From Prevotella melaninogenica (lineage in GTDB: Bacteria; Bacteroidota; Bacteroidia; Bacteroidales; Bacteroidaceae), in assembly GCF_013267595.1 (NCBI RefSeq), contig NZ_CP054010.1:372001-436000 (forward strand): a stretch of DNA of 64,000 bases. Direction: 5' to 3'. Numbering within the stretch: the stretch's first letter is position 1; every line of letters begins with the position of its first letter. A program made the position numbers and the translations under genes. Under the pieces are notes generated by a model that had not been told where the DNA came from, searched no databases, and worked only from the letters and a program-made list of their open reading frames with translations. This document shows positions 27,186-36,144 of the stretch, one piece after another.

Positions 27186-29933
27186 TTAGAAAACCAGATT
27201 AAAACCAAATCGAATACCATTCTTTGAGATACCCGGAGCATGTGTATAAGTTAGTCGACGAACGTAATCTACCTCCAAAAACTTGAAGATATTATGTACT
27301 CCGACAACAAACTCCATGTAAGGATCGCGTGTCATAACACGTGTATCGACAGGGAACTTATACAATTCCGTATCATTAGCATTCTGTGGTAAATATGGGT
27401 TGTTCTTATCTGTCAAATGTCCCCACATTCCTTTAAAGGCAACATACTCACGCCACTTCAGCTTCTTAATGAGTGGAATACGGTTGAAAATCTTACCCTC
27501 TAAGTCCCATGCAAGATTAAACTGTGCATATCGGTCATTAAGGAATTCAAGTCCTTTCATGAGGTTGAATGTTCCTTGATGCTCGAAATAAGACGTGTTC
27601 ACAGGAGGAGTAATAAGGAATTGGAATGGTACCTTATTCCATTGTGCACCACCTTGTACACGTGTATCAACATGTCCCCAACTTCCTAACCAGAAACGTT
27701 TATAAATAGAAACCTCCGTAAGATTAGTATTAAAGTCACTACCTAAGAAATGCTTAATACCCATTGTATGCGTAACATTGAACTCTGGCGCATCGAGATT
27801 TACAGTCATACGCTTTTGCTTTGAGTTCACATAAGATTGTCCTGGACGATAATTGAATCCAAGACTAATCTCACTCACACGCAGTTTGTCAACCAACGTA
27901 CCATCCATTTTCTCATAGACAAGCTTACCTGTAGGCCTGTTACTCTCTGTACGAATCTCAAAGTTTGTAGCCAAACCATAGTCAGTCTCCCACATGAAGT
28001 TAATCTTCTGACGATTTACAAAATACATCTGCTCAACCTTCACTGGGCGGAAAGTCATGAAGATATTATCCTTATTGTGCTTCAGATACTTGTCTGATGG
28101 AGACTCAACATCACTTGTTGATTCGAAAGATATGGTACGGATAGGGAACTCAATAGGCTGATACTCGGGCTTATTAAACGAGTATGTTACCTTTGCATCG
28201 TAATAATTACGACGCGACCGTGTACCATAAGCATAGTAACCCTCAAAGAACCAATGAGGATTAAACTTAGCTGTAGTACGGGCAGAGGCACGTAAACGAA
28301 TGCCATCAACAAAGTTCTTTGAGATAAAAGTATTGACAGGACCAATATCAAACTTACTTGGCTTATCTTCTGAACCTGTTTCAATGAAGTTCTCTATCAA
28401 AGCCTTGGACGCAAACATCACCCATTTGAAATGCTTTGTGCTTGCCATACGCTTGATAAATGAGTCCATTCCAGCCTCACTCTTCGTCAGTTGCGTTGTT
28501 CTATGTGCTGCCCAGAAATCATTATCGCGCATCTTAGCATGGGTATCGTATATTGTCTTTGCCTTTCCCTTAAATTGTTTGTCCTCAATAGGGGCAAAAG
28601 AATAGTTTGTTATACCGGTCGTGCGAATGACAATAGCACGTTGCAAAAGGTCTGTCAGCTTCAACTCGGCAATCATATTATCAGTCGTTAAAGCCCACTC
28701 TCCATTACTTAACTTCGTGAATCCCTGCTGAAACTTCATTGCATCAACAAAGTTAACACCCGTATTAGCAGGCAACTGCATATCACACTTCTTCACATGA
28801 AGTGAACTATCATTCAACACATACAACTCTCCACGGAACCCAAAGTCCTGCTGGTTGGCTGGCATAAACTGCAAACGAATACACTGATCCTGATTTACAT
28901 AGACCGTATCGTCGATATAAAAATGATAGAACGAAATCGCTGTAGAGCCTATTGGAGAAGGGAAACGCTTCTGAAGAAGATCAATTTGGTCGTCATAAAG
29001 ATTGATATCCTTAAAGAGATCCTTCACTATCGTATTCAAAGCTTCACCTGTTTGTATAAGTTTTGAAATACCTTTAGTAGACTGTCCTAACACGATATCC
29101 TTTTCATCACGTGGGTTCTTACGGTAAAGATGCTGCGTAAGCGCCTCATCTACAGAGATTGGAAGAATGAGTTTGTTATTATAAGGACAAGTTTCTACTT
29201 GGTCAAGAAGCCAAGGAGCTTTCTTAAACATAGAGCCTTCAAGTTCATCAGGTGTAAGGTTATTAATAGCCATAGTCACCTTCTGATACTTATCATACTG
29301 ATAATAATCATGGTTTTCCAAGTGAGTTTGCTTCTTCGCAGCAATAACTCGCCTCATCAACTCTACTGCTGGGTTATCCTTACGCGAATATTTATGACGA
29401 CGTTTAGCCTTCACAACAATACCCTGCAACTGCTTAGAGTCTGCGATAAGCGTCACTTTCAATTCTCTTGAAGTATGTGCAGTAATCTTAATATTACGTG
29501 ATTTATAGCCAACAGCAGTGATTGTAAGTTGTTCTCCTACTTTTCTTGCAATAGAGAAATGACCATTCGCATCACTCGAAGCACCTAACTTTAAATTCCG
29601 ATAGACTGCATTCGCATAAGGAATACTATCTCCTGTTTGCCAATCAACCACATAACATTGAAGTAGCGTACTATCTATCACAGCTGGTTTTGGGGCTATC
29701 TTAGCTAATGAGTCCATCATCTGCAGCAACGAATCAGTTGCAATTCCCATCGAGTCAGCTGCTGTCAACAAAGAATCTTTACCTACAAACGAAGAGTCTT
29801 TACCCACCAACAAAGAATCAATGTGCATAACATAAGGCTTTGAATTAAAGAACAAAGACTTAAATGTATATGCATGTGCTGAAAATGATACGAACACTAA
29901 GAGGAGAGCAACTATCACTCTCAACCTTATCAT
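27186..29933 (-). CDS. DUF5686 outer-membrane protein with carboxypeptidase-regulatory-like domain
   Basis: The start at 29933 is chosen because AGGAGGAC lies 7 bases before it and the protein then begins with a good signal peptide (MIRLRVIVALLLVFVSFSAHA). An in-frame ATG 75 bases upstream gives a 940-aa version. The 915-aa product has a Ser/Asp-rich linker (about 30-70), a carboxypeptidase-D-regulatory-like beta domain (about 85-160, with GHFSIARKVGEQLTITAVGY), and a long DUF5686 region predicted to be rich in outer-membrane strands. Its end, LTYTHAPGISKNGIRFGFNLVF, has the terminal aromatic residue of a barrel. Its function is unknown. It follows the inositol-3-phosphate synthase gene in the same run. 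Confidence 0.88.
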   Translation of the reverse strand: MIRLRVIVALLLVFVSFSAHAYTFKSLFFNSKPYVMHIDSLLVGKDSSFVGKDSLLTAADSMGIATDSLLQMMDSLAKIAPKPAVIDSTLLQCYVVDWQTGDSIPYANAVYRNLKLGASSDANGHFSIARKVGEQLTITAVGYKSRNIKITAHTSRELKVTLIADSKQLQGIVVKAKRRHKYSRKDNPAVELMRRVIAAKKQTHLENHDYYQYDKYQKVTMAINNLTPDELEGSMFKKAPWLLDQVETCPYNNKLILPISVDEALTQHLYRKNPRDEKDIVLGQSTKGISKLIQTGEALNTIVKDLFKDINLYDDQIDLLQKRFPSPIGSTAISFYHFYIDDTVYVNQDQCIRLQFMPANQQDFGFRGELYVLNDSSLHVKKCDMQLPANTGVNFVDAMKFQQGFTKLSNGEWALTTDNMIAELKLTDLLQRAIVIRTTGITNYSFAPIEDKQFKGKAKTIYDTHAKMRDNDFWAAHRTTQLTKSEAGMDSFIKRMASTKHFKWVMFASKALIENFIETGSEDKPSKFDIGPVNTFISKNFVDGIRLRASARTTAKFNPHWFFEGYYAYGTRSRRNYYDAKVTYSFNKPEYQPIEFPIRTISFESTSDVESPSDKYLKHNKDNIFMTFRPVKVEQMYFVNRQKINFMWETDYGLATNFEIRTESNRPTGKLVYEKMDGTLVDKLRVSEISLGFNYRPGQSYVNSKQKRMTVNLDAPEFNVTHTMGIKHFLGSDFNTNLTEVSIYKRFWLGSWGHVDTRVQGGAQWNKVPFQFLITPPVNTSYFEHQGTFNLMKGLEFLNDRYAQFNLAWDLEGKIFNRIPLIKKLKWREYVAFKGMWGHLTDKNNPYLPQNANDTELYKFPVDTRVMTRDPYMEFVVGVHNIFKFLEVDYVRRLTYTHAPGISKNGIRFGFNLVF

Positions 29934-30123
29934 TCGCCGTCCTCCTCTTGTCTTATCAAAGACAGAAGATATATGATTACGCATGTTTAGACTCATTAAT
30001 CTATTCATATCTTACTTTAGTTTTAGAATCATGCAAGACAACTTACTTTCGTCATTTTGCATTCAAGCATCCTCCTATCCCATAAAAGGGTTTGGAGGAC
30101 TTCTCTGTTAATTGAGGAGATGA

Positions 30124-31431
30124 CTAATCAATCTCCTCATCAGCTTCATATCCACCCATTTCTCGAATGGCATTCTTCAGCATTGTATACTGTTCAAAGA
30201 GATTATTGACAGCTTCCTCACCACGAGTGAAATCGTGCATTGGACTCTTGAGGAAGATACTCAAGAAACGCTGAATACCATAACGACCAGACCTTGCAGC
30301 AAGATCAGAGAGCAACGTAAGGTCAAGAAGCAATGGTGCAGCAAGGATGGAATCACGACAAAGGAAATTAATCTTTATCTGCATCGGGTAACCCATCCAG
30401 CCAAAGATGTCTATATTATCCCATCCTTCCTTGTCATCATTACGAGGTGGATAATAGTTGATACGTACTTTATGATAGATATTACCATAAAGGTCGGGCT
30501 GCTCATCAGCTCTACAAATGGTCTCAAGTGTCGACAACTTACTTACTTCCTTTGTATGGAAGTTAGCTGGTTCATCAAGAACTAAGCCATCACGATTACC
30601 CAAGATGTTCGTTGAGAACCAACCAGCAAGTCCAAGGTTACGTGTCTTAATGATAGGAGCAAAGCCCGACTTAACCAATGTTTGCCCCGTCTTAAAGTCT
30701 TTACCAGCAATAGGCATACGTGTCTTCTCAGCCAATTCCCACATAGCAGGTATGTCAACCGTTGTATTAGGAGCACCCATGATAAACGGACAATCCTCTG
30801 TCAATGCCGCATAAGCATAACACATAGATGGCGCAACATGCTCTCTATCATCTGACTTCATAGCCGATTCCAATTGCTCAAGCGTCTTGTGGTATGCCTC
30901 ATCATATGGTACATAAATCTCGGTAGAAGCTGCCCAGATGACAACAACACGTTCGCAGCCATGCTCTTTCTTAAAGTTCTGAATGTCTTTCTGCAATTCC
31001 AGCACCATATCCCAGCGTGTCTTGCAGTCTTTAACATTGTCTCCGTCAAGTCGCTTAGCATAGTTTCGGTCGAAAGCTGCCTTCAAAGGCTTGATAGCCA
31101 TCAGTTCCTCGCGTACAAGTTCGATATCCTTTGCCTTCAACACTTCAGCATATACTGCTGCTTGATAAGCATTCTGAGGGTACACATCCCATGTACCAAA
31201 GACGATATCATCTAAGTTTGCCAATGGAACAATATCTTTGTAATGAAGATATTTCTTATCAGCTCCGCGCCCAACACGGATCTTATCATATTGAGTCATT
31301 GAGCCAATGGGCTTCGTAAGACCCTTGCGTGTCATTAACACTCCAGTCATGAAGGTCGTAGCAACAGCGCCGCAACCAACGACCATTATTCCTAATCTGC
31401 CTTCTGCAGGCTTTACATTTGTTTGCTTCAT
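30124..31431 (-). CDS. Inositol-3-phosphate synthase
   Basis: A 435-aa NAD-dependent enzyme converting glucose 6-phosphate to myo-inositol 3-phosphate. The N-terminal GIMVVGCGAVATTFMTGVL is the nucleotide-binding loop. NTTVDIPAMWELAEK and GKDFKTGQTLVKSGFAPI match the central conserved region of MIPS, and KINFLCRDSILAAPLLLDLTLL the C-terminal part. The length is that of the prokaryotic form. It is the fourth gene of a run with a CDP-alcohol phosphatidyltransferase, an NTP transferase and a phosphatase. MIPS-centred clusters of this kind make inositol phospholipids and inositol sphingolipids in Bacteroides. That pathway role is inferred from context. Confidence 0.92.
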   Translation of the reverse strand: MKQTNVKPAEGRLGIMVVGCGAVATTFMTGVLMTRKGLTKPIGSMTQYDKIRVGRGADKKYLHYKDIVPLANLDDIVFGTWDVYPQNAYQAAVYAEVLKAKDIELVREELMAIKPLKAAFDRNYAKRLDGDNVKDCKTRWDMVLELQKDIQNFKKEHGCERVVVIWAASTEIYVPYDEAYHKTLEQLESAMKSDDREHVAPSMCYAYAALTEDCPFIMGAPNTTVDIPAMWELAEKTRMPIAGKDFKTGQTLVKSGFAPIIKTRNLGLAGWFSTNILGNRDGLVLDEPANFHTKEVSKLSTLETICRADEQPDLYGNIYHKVRINYYPPRNDDKEGWDNIDIFGWMGYPMQIKINFLCRDSILAAPLLLDLTLLSDLAARSGRYGIQRFLSIFLKSPMHDFTRGEEAVNNLFEQYTMLKNAIREMGGYEADEEID

Positions 31432-31460
31432 GATTATTACTGCAATATTTAATTAACGCA

Positions 31461-32255
31461 TTAAAGCGGCGTATATTGTCTTAATATAGGTTGTAGTTCA
31501 ACTAAATTCTTAATAATATAATCTGCTACACACGTTGCTGGCTCTTCAAACGTCCACCCTTCGCCTTTTAACCATAGGGTATGACAACCAAATTCATGTG
31601 CAGGAAGTATGTCTTTGGTATAGCTATCGCCAATCACAACAACGTTTTCAGGCCTCACTTCCATAGATTTCACAGCTAAATTAAATATCTGTGAATCAGG
31701 TTTTCGAACACCAACAACAGAACTTTCCGTTATGGTTTCAAAATAAGAAGATAAGCAAAACTCCTCAAGCACAACAGACATGTTGCCATAGAAGTTTGTT
31801 ACCAAGCCTATTCTATAATGCTTCTTTAAGTCTGACAGCACTTCTCTACTCTCTGCTATATTGGCTTTTACCTTGTCATAAATATCATTCAACAGAATTC
31901 TTTGCATCCGTTCAGCCTCAACTTTATCTGCCACTAACCAGCCACAGCCTACCAAGTACTCAAACTCTAATTTCAATTTAGACGTTAACATCGAAAGAAA
32001 TGTGTCGTGTGACTGTATAATAGGCTGCTTCGCTAAGGTACGTTCTGCATGTACATAGGCTTCACGAAACTGCACTTCTGTCACTGGAATTCCGTTTCTT
32101 TTGTATGCATACCAAAGAAACTTTCCCCAGTGACAACCTGCAGTATCAAGCGTACCACCAAAGTCAAAGAGGAGAGTTAACCCTCCCTCCTCATCACATT
32201 GAGTAGCGTGTGTTCTCTTTGTTCTTAATGATATATCGTTTAACTCTTTGTTCAT
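31461..32255 (-). CDS. HAD-superfamily hydrolase, probable phosphatase of the inositol-lipid cluster
   Basis: The product is 264 aa from the start chosen here (MNKELNDISL); a start 42 bases upstream is possible. Motif I is DFGGTLD: the nucleophile Asp is present, but the second Asp of DxDGT is Gly. Motif II is LVTNFYGN, motif III lysine is in GVRKPDSQIF, and motif IV is VIGDSYTKDI. The cap is helical and inserted after motif I (C1 type). Its neighbours suggest it removes phosphate from an inositol phosphate or phosphatidylinositol phosphate, but the substrate is unproven. It lies 29 bases before the inositol-3-phosphate synthase gene. Confidence 0.8.
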   Translation of the reverse strand: MNKELNDISLRTKRTHATQCDEEGGLTLLFDFGGTLDTAGCHWGKFLWYAYKRNGIPVTEVQFREAYVHAERTLAKQPIIQSHDTFLSMLTSKLKLEFEYLVGCGWLVADKVEAERMQRILLNDIYDKVKANIAESREVLSDLKKHYRIGLVTNFYGNMSVVLEEFCLSSYFETITESSVVGVRKPDSQIFNLAVKSMEVRPENVVVIGDSYTKDILPAHEFGCHTLWLKGEGWTFEEPATCVADYIIKNLVELQPILRQYTPL

Positions 32256-32375
32256 TCTAAATGGTTTAAGCAATATTAGATCATAATAGACTGTCATTCA
32301 ACATTAAATGGTGAACAGAAAAAGTAAATCTTCAACATATTTTCAATCTTAAATACAGCCTAAGAAACATATAAT

Positions 32376-33419
32376 TTACTCTTTTGGCGTAAGACTTTTA
32401 CACAAATCTTCGTGCCGCTTGTGCATATAGATGTACAACAAACTATATAAACTAATCTCAAACACAAAGTATATCCACGGACAATTCAATAAGCAAGTGA
32501 CGTAGATAAGAATAGCACGACTATTGAACGAAAGAAAATTTGTAAAAGGCATCAGCGGTCTACTACCTGCCAAAAAGCGGTCTTTGAGTTCCTGTGGTAC
32601 CTTATCTATTCCTCCGTACTTCTCAATCAATGCCGCATGAAACTTCTGAAAAGCAGGAGTTCTACGCTCCTGACTTCTACAATAACGTTGATAATTACTA
32701 TGAAAAGCACGGTCCCAAACGACTCCCTTCTTTCCTTTCAAGCTTTCGACAATATCGTGTTCGCGTTCGTATGAGTCAAGTTCTGAACCTTCTTTACCCT
32801 TCAAGAAATAAAGATGAATCTGTCGATAATAGTCGCTCAATGAACTTTGTGGAGAGTGACATAACAAACTTGCAATGGCTGCCAAGGCTAATCCCCAAAA
32901 GCCCCACACCTCTGATGTGCCAGGCATTGGCTGATACCACAGTCGTAAGACAATAGCAAGATAGATTGAGAAGAACCACACATCGCCTGCAAAACCATCT
33001 AAACAGCGACCTTTCATAGATTGTTGACGAGTAAGCCGTGCCAACTGTCCGTCGGTTGAATCACAAAAGTTTGCTAACATCAAGAGAATAATTCCTATGA
33101 TATTATGCAAAGTATCTGTAAAATAAAACATTACACCCGCACCAATTCCAAGGAAGATAGAGAGAATAGTAATCGTATTAGGTGTAACACCTAAGCGATG
33201 CCAGAACAAGGCAAATGCCAAGCCTATGGGGCGAGTAAAATAGATATCAAGCCATTCTTCCGTATCCATAGACTTAAAAGAGGCACGAAGAAGACTAAAG
33301 AATCCCATCTTACCATCTTGTCCTTCTCCCAAATAAGGTGAAGAGGGCTGAGCTGCAAAATGAGCGTTGCCCATTGTTTGCTGAGCAGTTGCTCTATTAT
33401 TTTGTTCTTCTTTTATCAT
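32376..33419 (-). CDS. CDP-alcohol phosphatidyltransferase family protein
   Basis: A 347-aa inner-membrane enzyme with about six helices and cytosolic insertions. The catalytic motif reads Asp120-xx-Asp123-Gly124-xx-Ala127-Arg128-x8-Gly137-xxx-Asp141, but the final aspartate is at 146 instead of 145 (sequence CLDGFAGDVWF). That is one residue off the usual spacing. The N-terminal 45 residues are soluble and low in complexity. Beside inositol-3-phosphate synthase it most likely joins inositol phosphate to CDP-diacylglycerol or another CDP-activated group. Its stop is about 120 bases before the HAD gene start, and its start 52 bases after the NTP-transferase gene. Confidence 0.85.
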   Translation of the reverse strand: MIKEEQNNRATAQQTMGNAHFAAQPSSPYLGEGQDGKMGFFSLLRASFKSMDTEEWLDIYFTRPIGLAFALFWHRLGVTPNTITILSIFLGIGAGVMFYFTDTLHNIIGIILLMLANFCDSTDGQLARLTRQQSMKGRCLDGFAGDVWFFSIYLAIVLRLWYQPMPGTSEVWGFWGLALAAIASLLCHSPQSSLSDYYRQIHLYFLKGKEGSELDSYEREHDIVESLKGKKGVVWDRAFHSNYQRYCRSQERRTPAFQKFHAALIEKYGGIDKVPQELKDRFLAGSRPLMPFTNFLSFNSRAILIYVTCLLNCPWIYFVFEISLYSLLYIYMHKRHEDLCKSLTPKE

Positions 33420-33471
33420 TGTATTCTGATTATTTATAAACGATTCGAATTAAGGAATAATTGACTATCAA

Positions 33472-35100
33472 TCAACTACAACTATTCATATCGTCCTTAC
33501 ACGTCTCGTTTGAGGAGGTTTTATGAGAAGCCTCAACCTTCTGTTTCATCCGTTCAACAATAGCCTTTGCCGCTTCTTCCCTACATCTTGAGAAACTGGG
33601 GAAGTCATTAAAATCAATGATAACATAACTGCCGTCTTCCCGTACTATCGCATCACCACCATAAATAGGCGTCTGTAGTAAACAAGCTAACTTCTCCGCA
33701 TCAGTTTGTAAGTCAGAAGATGAAAATGGATAATACTGCGGTTTACCATTCCTTTCTTCATCACCAAACTTTGTTTCAGTATCATCACCTGAATAATAAT
33801 AACGGAAAAAGCCAGTACCTTCAACACCATAAAACTTCACAACGTCACCTTTTACATGTGCTTGCGTCACAACATCTGTGATACCACGCTGCATAAAGGT
33901 TGATTTTATCTTTTCGACTTCTGACCAATCATGACAGAAACAGACGTCTTCTTTGCTTTGAGCAGCAGTATCAGCACGCTTTACCCAATAGCCATCATCC
34001 CCCTTATCAGGTGGCAATGGGAGATGGTTTTCACGCATCACCTTGTCTATATTACTCCTTTGACAAGCCCAAACGCCATCCGATGGGTTAATAACTTGTA
34101 TGCCATTCTGCTCCAACTGCTTAAAACACTCTAAAGCCTTTGTGCTGCGAGCCATAGAAATAATTTGGCTATTGACATTTACTAAATCTACTGATTCAGA
34201 TGAAACAGACTGATTATAAGTACTAAAACGATTGACAAAATCATCTTCACTTATTATCGTGGCATTCTCTAAAAAACTACCAACCTCTTGCAAGATAGCT
34301 AAGTCTTTCTCCTCAGAATTAGGTGAATAGCAGGCTGCACGTTGTATCAACAGGGTTTTCCCCTTACAACAAGAAGATAAGTTATTTACTCTTTCATCAG
34401 CCTTTCTTATATCATCTATATGGTCAATATCAAACACCTTTGTCAGCGGATAAGCTTCTATTTGCAAGCCATCTGCAACCAATGCACGCTGAAAATTACG
34501 CATCCGACTCTCACCTTTCTCTATACAAGATTCCAGAATATTAAGCGAGGGAGCAGTCAAACCATATATACCTGCAGAAATAAAGTGAGAATCGGCTTGA
34601 GGTGTATCATAATAACCATTAATACGCATAACATTGTCTACACCGACATAAAGTGGTTTTTCATCATCAATATAGTCTGTAACACCCATCAAAGCGTCTG
34701 TCCCCTGTGCTATCTTATCTTGAAAGGATAAGACGTAATCATGAAACTCTCTCTCATCAAAGATTGTATCGACTGTTGTTAGGATAAAAGGGTCATCACG
34801 AAGGAAATTGCGCAACTCATAAAAACTATGCATTGAGCTCGGAGTTGATTTTACAACAAATCGCAGAGGGACTGGCAATCCATTCAATCCTTTGTCTTGT
34901 ATCATCTTCAGATGGCTTGCCACATCAGACATCTGCTCATTACAGATAACAACAATCTCCGTGGCATTATTTCCCATGAAAATCCTTATTAATCTGTCTA
35001 TGAGCCGTTCTCCCCTTACCTTCACCAATGGTTTGGGTTCGGTGACACCTTCTTGAGCCAGTCGTGAACCGTCGCCAGCTGCAATAATTGCGAATTTCAT
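33472..35100 (-). CDS. Nucleotidyltransferase fused to an ATP-grasp-like domain
   Basis: A 542-aa cytosolic protein in two parts. Residues about 1-235 form a sugar-phosphate-type NTP transferase: IIAAGDGSRL, the EPKPLVKVRGERLIDRLI segment and TTVDTIFDE. This resembles CTP:inositol-phosphate cytidylyltransferases and other small-molecule NTP transferases. Residues about 245-520 look like an ATP-grasp domain, ending GGDAIVREDGSYVIIDFNDF with the metal-binding Asp and Asn, followed by PSFSRCREEA. Such a domain could phosphorylate or ligate an inositol derivative, but this is inference. It is the first gene of the inositol-lipid run. Its -7 box lies only 5 bases before the ATG. Confidence 0.75.
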   Translation of the reverse strand: MKFAIIAAGDGSRLAQEGVTEPKPLVKVRGERLIDRLIRIFMGNNATEIVVICNEQMSDVASHLKMIQDKGLNGLPVPLRFVVKSTPSSMHSFYELRNFLRDDPFILTTVDTIFDEREFHDYVLSFQDKIAQGTDALMGVTDYIDDEKPLYVGVDNVMRINGYYDTPQADSHFISAGIYGLTAPSLNILESCIEKGESRMRNFQRALVADGLQIEAYPLTKVFDIDHIDDIRKADERVNNLSSCCKGKTLLIQRAACYSPNSEEKDLAILQEVGSFLENATIISEDDFVNRFSTYNQSVSSESVDLVNVNSQIISMARSTKALECFKQLEQNGIQVINPSDGVWACQRSNIDKVMRENHLPLPPDKGDDGYWVKRADTAAQSKEDVCFCHDWSEVEKIKSTFMQRGITDVVTQAHVKGDVVKFYGVEGTGFFRYYYSGDDTETKFGDEERNGKPQYYPFSSSDLQTDAEKLACLLQTPIYGGDAIVREDGSYVIIDFNDFPSFSRCREEAAKAIVERMKQKVEASHKTSSNETCKDDMNSCS

Positions 35101-35105
35101 CCCTG

Positions 35106-35113
35106 CAAAGATA
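35106..35113 (-). promoter_or_regulatory. -7 box of the inositol-lipid operon, leaderless type
   Basis: TATCTTTG followed by CAGGG and then the ATG at 35100. With the usual distance from -7 box to start site, transcription would begin at or within a base or two of the start codon. No clear TTTG is seen at -33. Confidence 0.5.
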
Positions 35114-35414
35114 CATAATTCTAAGGAGATAAGCCTCTTTCTCGGTAACGTTTTTCTACTTAAATATACCCCTAAAGAGACTTTTATAATACTTTTATCG
35201 GCTTACAAGCCTTGATACTTAACTAACCCCTCTAAAAATGACAGAAGACAAATAAAATAAATAAAAGATAATAACAGCCTTATTTGAGCACTAAGAGAGC
35301 TGGGAAATTTTATTACAAAAGCAAGAAGAAAAAGAGACTTAATAACAGCCTAAATCAGTATTTTTCACTACTCTTGTAACCAAAAGACAATCAAACAATT
35401 ACAAAACAGTAAAC

Positions 35415-35510
35415 TAAAAGATGCTTAATTGGACTTCAAAAGGGCGTTAGTTAGAACTCAAAAGGGCGTCTTTTACAAGTCAATTGGGCATCTTTTCGAA
35501 GCCTAAAAGG
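35415..35510 (+). repeat. Family-1 intergenic repeat, copy F
   Basis: A close match to the consensus: AGATGCTTAATTGGACTTCA, AAAGGGCGTTAGTTAGAACT, GGGCGTCTTTTACAAGTCAA and GGGCATCTTTTCGAAGCC. A TTGTAAC lies about 55 bases upstream and ATTACAA just before it. It is the only copy in a divergent gap (35101-36144). Confidence 0.8.
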
Positions 35511-35711
35511 CACATATTACTTTCCAATAGTTAGAAAATTTATTACAATTAATGAAACACATAGTTCTCATAAAAGCAAATATAATAATCGAGAAAAAAG
35601 CGTTTTAGGTACAAAGAAAGCAAAAAACAGCAGAAAAATAAGCGAAAAAAGCAAGTTTAAAGGTCATTATAGTTAATTTAATGTTAAAGCGCGAACAATC
35701 TAAATAAAAAA

Positions 35712-35743
35712 TTTGCTTGATTGAATATTATATTCTATCTTTG
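35712..35743 (+). promoter_or_regulatory. Strong promoter for the 345-nt transcript
   Basis: TTTG at 35712-35715, a 20-base spacer and TATCTTTG at 35736-35743 are an exact match to the Bacteroidota -33/-7 consensus. No ordinary gene follows for 400 bases. Confidence 0.75.
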
Positions 35744-36011
35744 CATATATAGAATTAGAGGATGATAACAACAACATAACACAGATTGTTTAAGACTAAA
35801 AGAAACTAATCCTCTATAGATATTCACAAGCCAAGTTGAGATTTAATTTGACTTGTATGAGATGAAAAGAGGTTATAAAAACTATTTTACTAAAGACATC
35901 AAAAGAAATATATAGCTACTTAGTTGCGTTAACCACGCAAGGATAATTCACGCAAATAAGAGTACGAATTACATAGGTTAGTTTTTTAAGGTGAAGGATA
36001 ACAAAATTGTC

Positions 36012-36065
36012 ATGGGTCCCACTCTATCTCATGTTGGGATTTCGAAGACATTCAGCCAGTCCTGA
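36012..36065 (+). CDS. Micro-ORF, 17 aa, inside the 345-nt transcript
   Basis: MGPTLSHVGISKTFSQS begins with ATG 8 bases after GGATAACA, and its stop is within the left arm of the terminator. The sequence is not recognised. It could be chance: an 18-codon open frame is common by itself. Confidence 0.25.
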   Translation: MGPTLSHVGISKTFSQS

Positions 36066-36094
36066 TTTCACGTCGGTGAAATCAGGATTTTTTA
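36060..36094 (+). terminator. Strong Rho-independent terminator
   Basis: The perfect 12-bp stem TCCTGATTTCAC / GTGAAATCAGGA with tetraloop GTCG is followed by TTTTTTATTTG. It separates the 345-nt transcript from the promoter at 36105. Confidence 0.92.
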
Positions 36095-36104
36095 TTTGAA
36101 ATAT

Positions 36105-36135
36105 TTTGTTTTATCCGTTAAAGTGCCTATATTTG
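36105..36135 (+). promoter_or_regulatory. Promoter with almost no leader for the gene at 36145
   Basis: TTTG at 36105-36108, a 19-base spacer and TATATTTG at 36128-36135. The ATG is 9 bases after the box, so the leader would be only about 3-5 bases. Confidence 0.65.
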
Positions 36136-36144
36136 TAACCATAT

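Larger units (their letters stand above)
35750..36094 (+). ncRNA. Candidate structured RNA or micro-peptide transcript, about 345 nt
   Basis: The transcript is bounded by the promoter at 35712-35743 and a strong terminator at 36060-36094. The 5' part can close TAGAGGAT with ATCCTCTA (about 35756-35820). TTGCGT/ACGCAA forms a 6-bp hairpin near 35923-35939, and GGTCCCA/TGGGATT pairs near 36015-36042. It does not carry the conserved sequences of RNase P RNA, tmRNA or SRP RNA that I know. A 17-codon frame (36012-36065) lies just before the terminator. I cannot name it; a stand-alone sRNA or 6S-like RNA is possible. Confidence 0.55.

Noticed and set aside
35750..36094. RNase P RNA or tmRNA in the 345-nt transcript
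   Set aside because: The conserved GAGGAAAGTCC-type core of RNase P and the tag frame and CCA-like end of tmRNA are absent.
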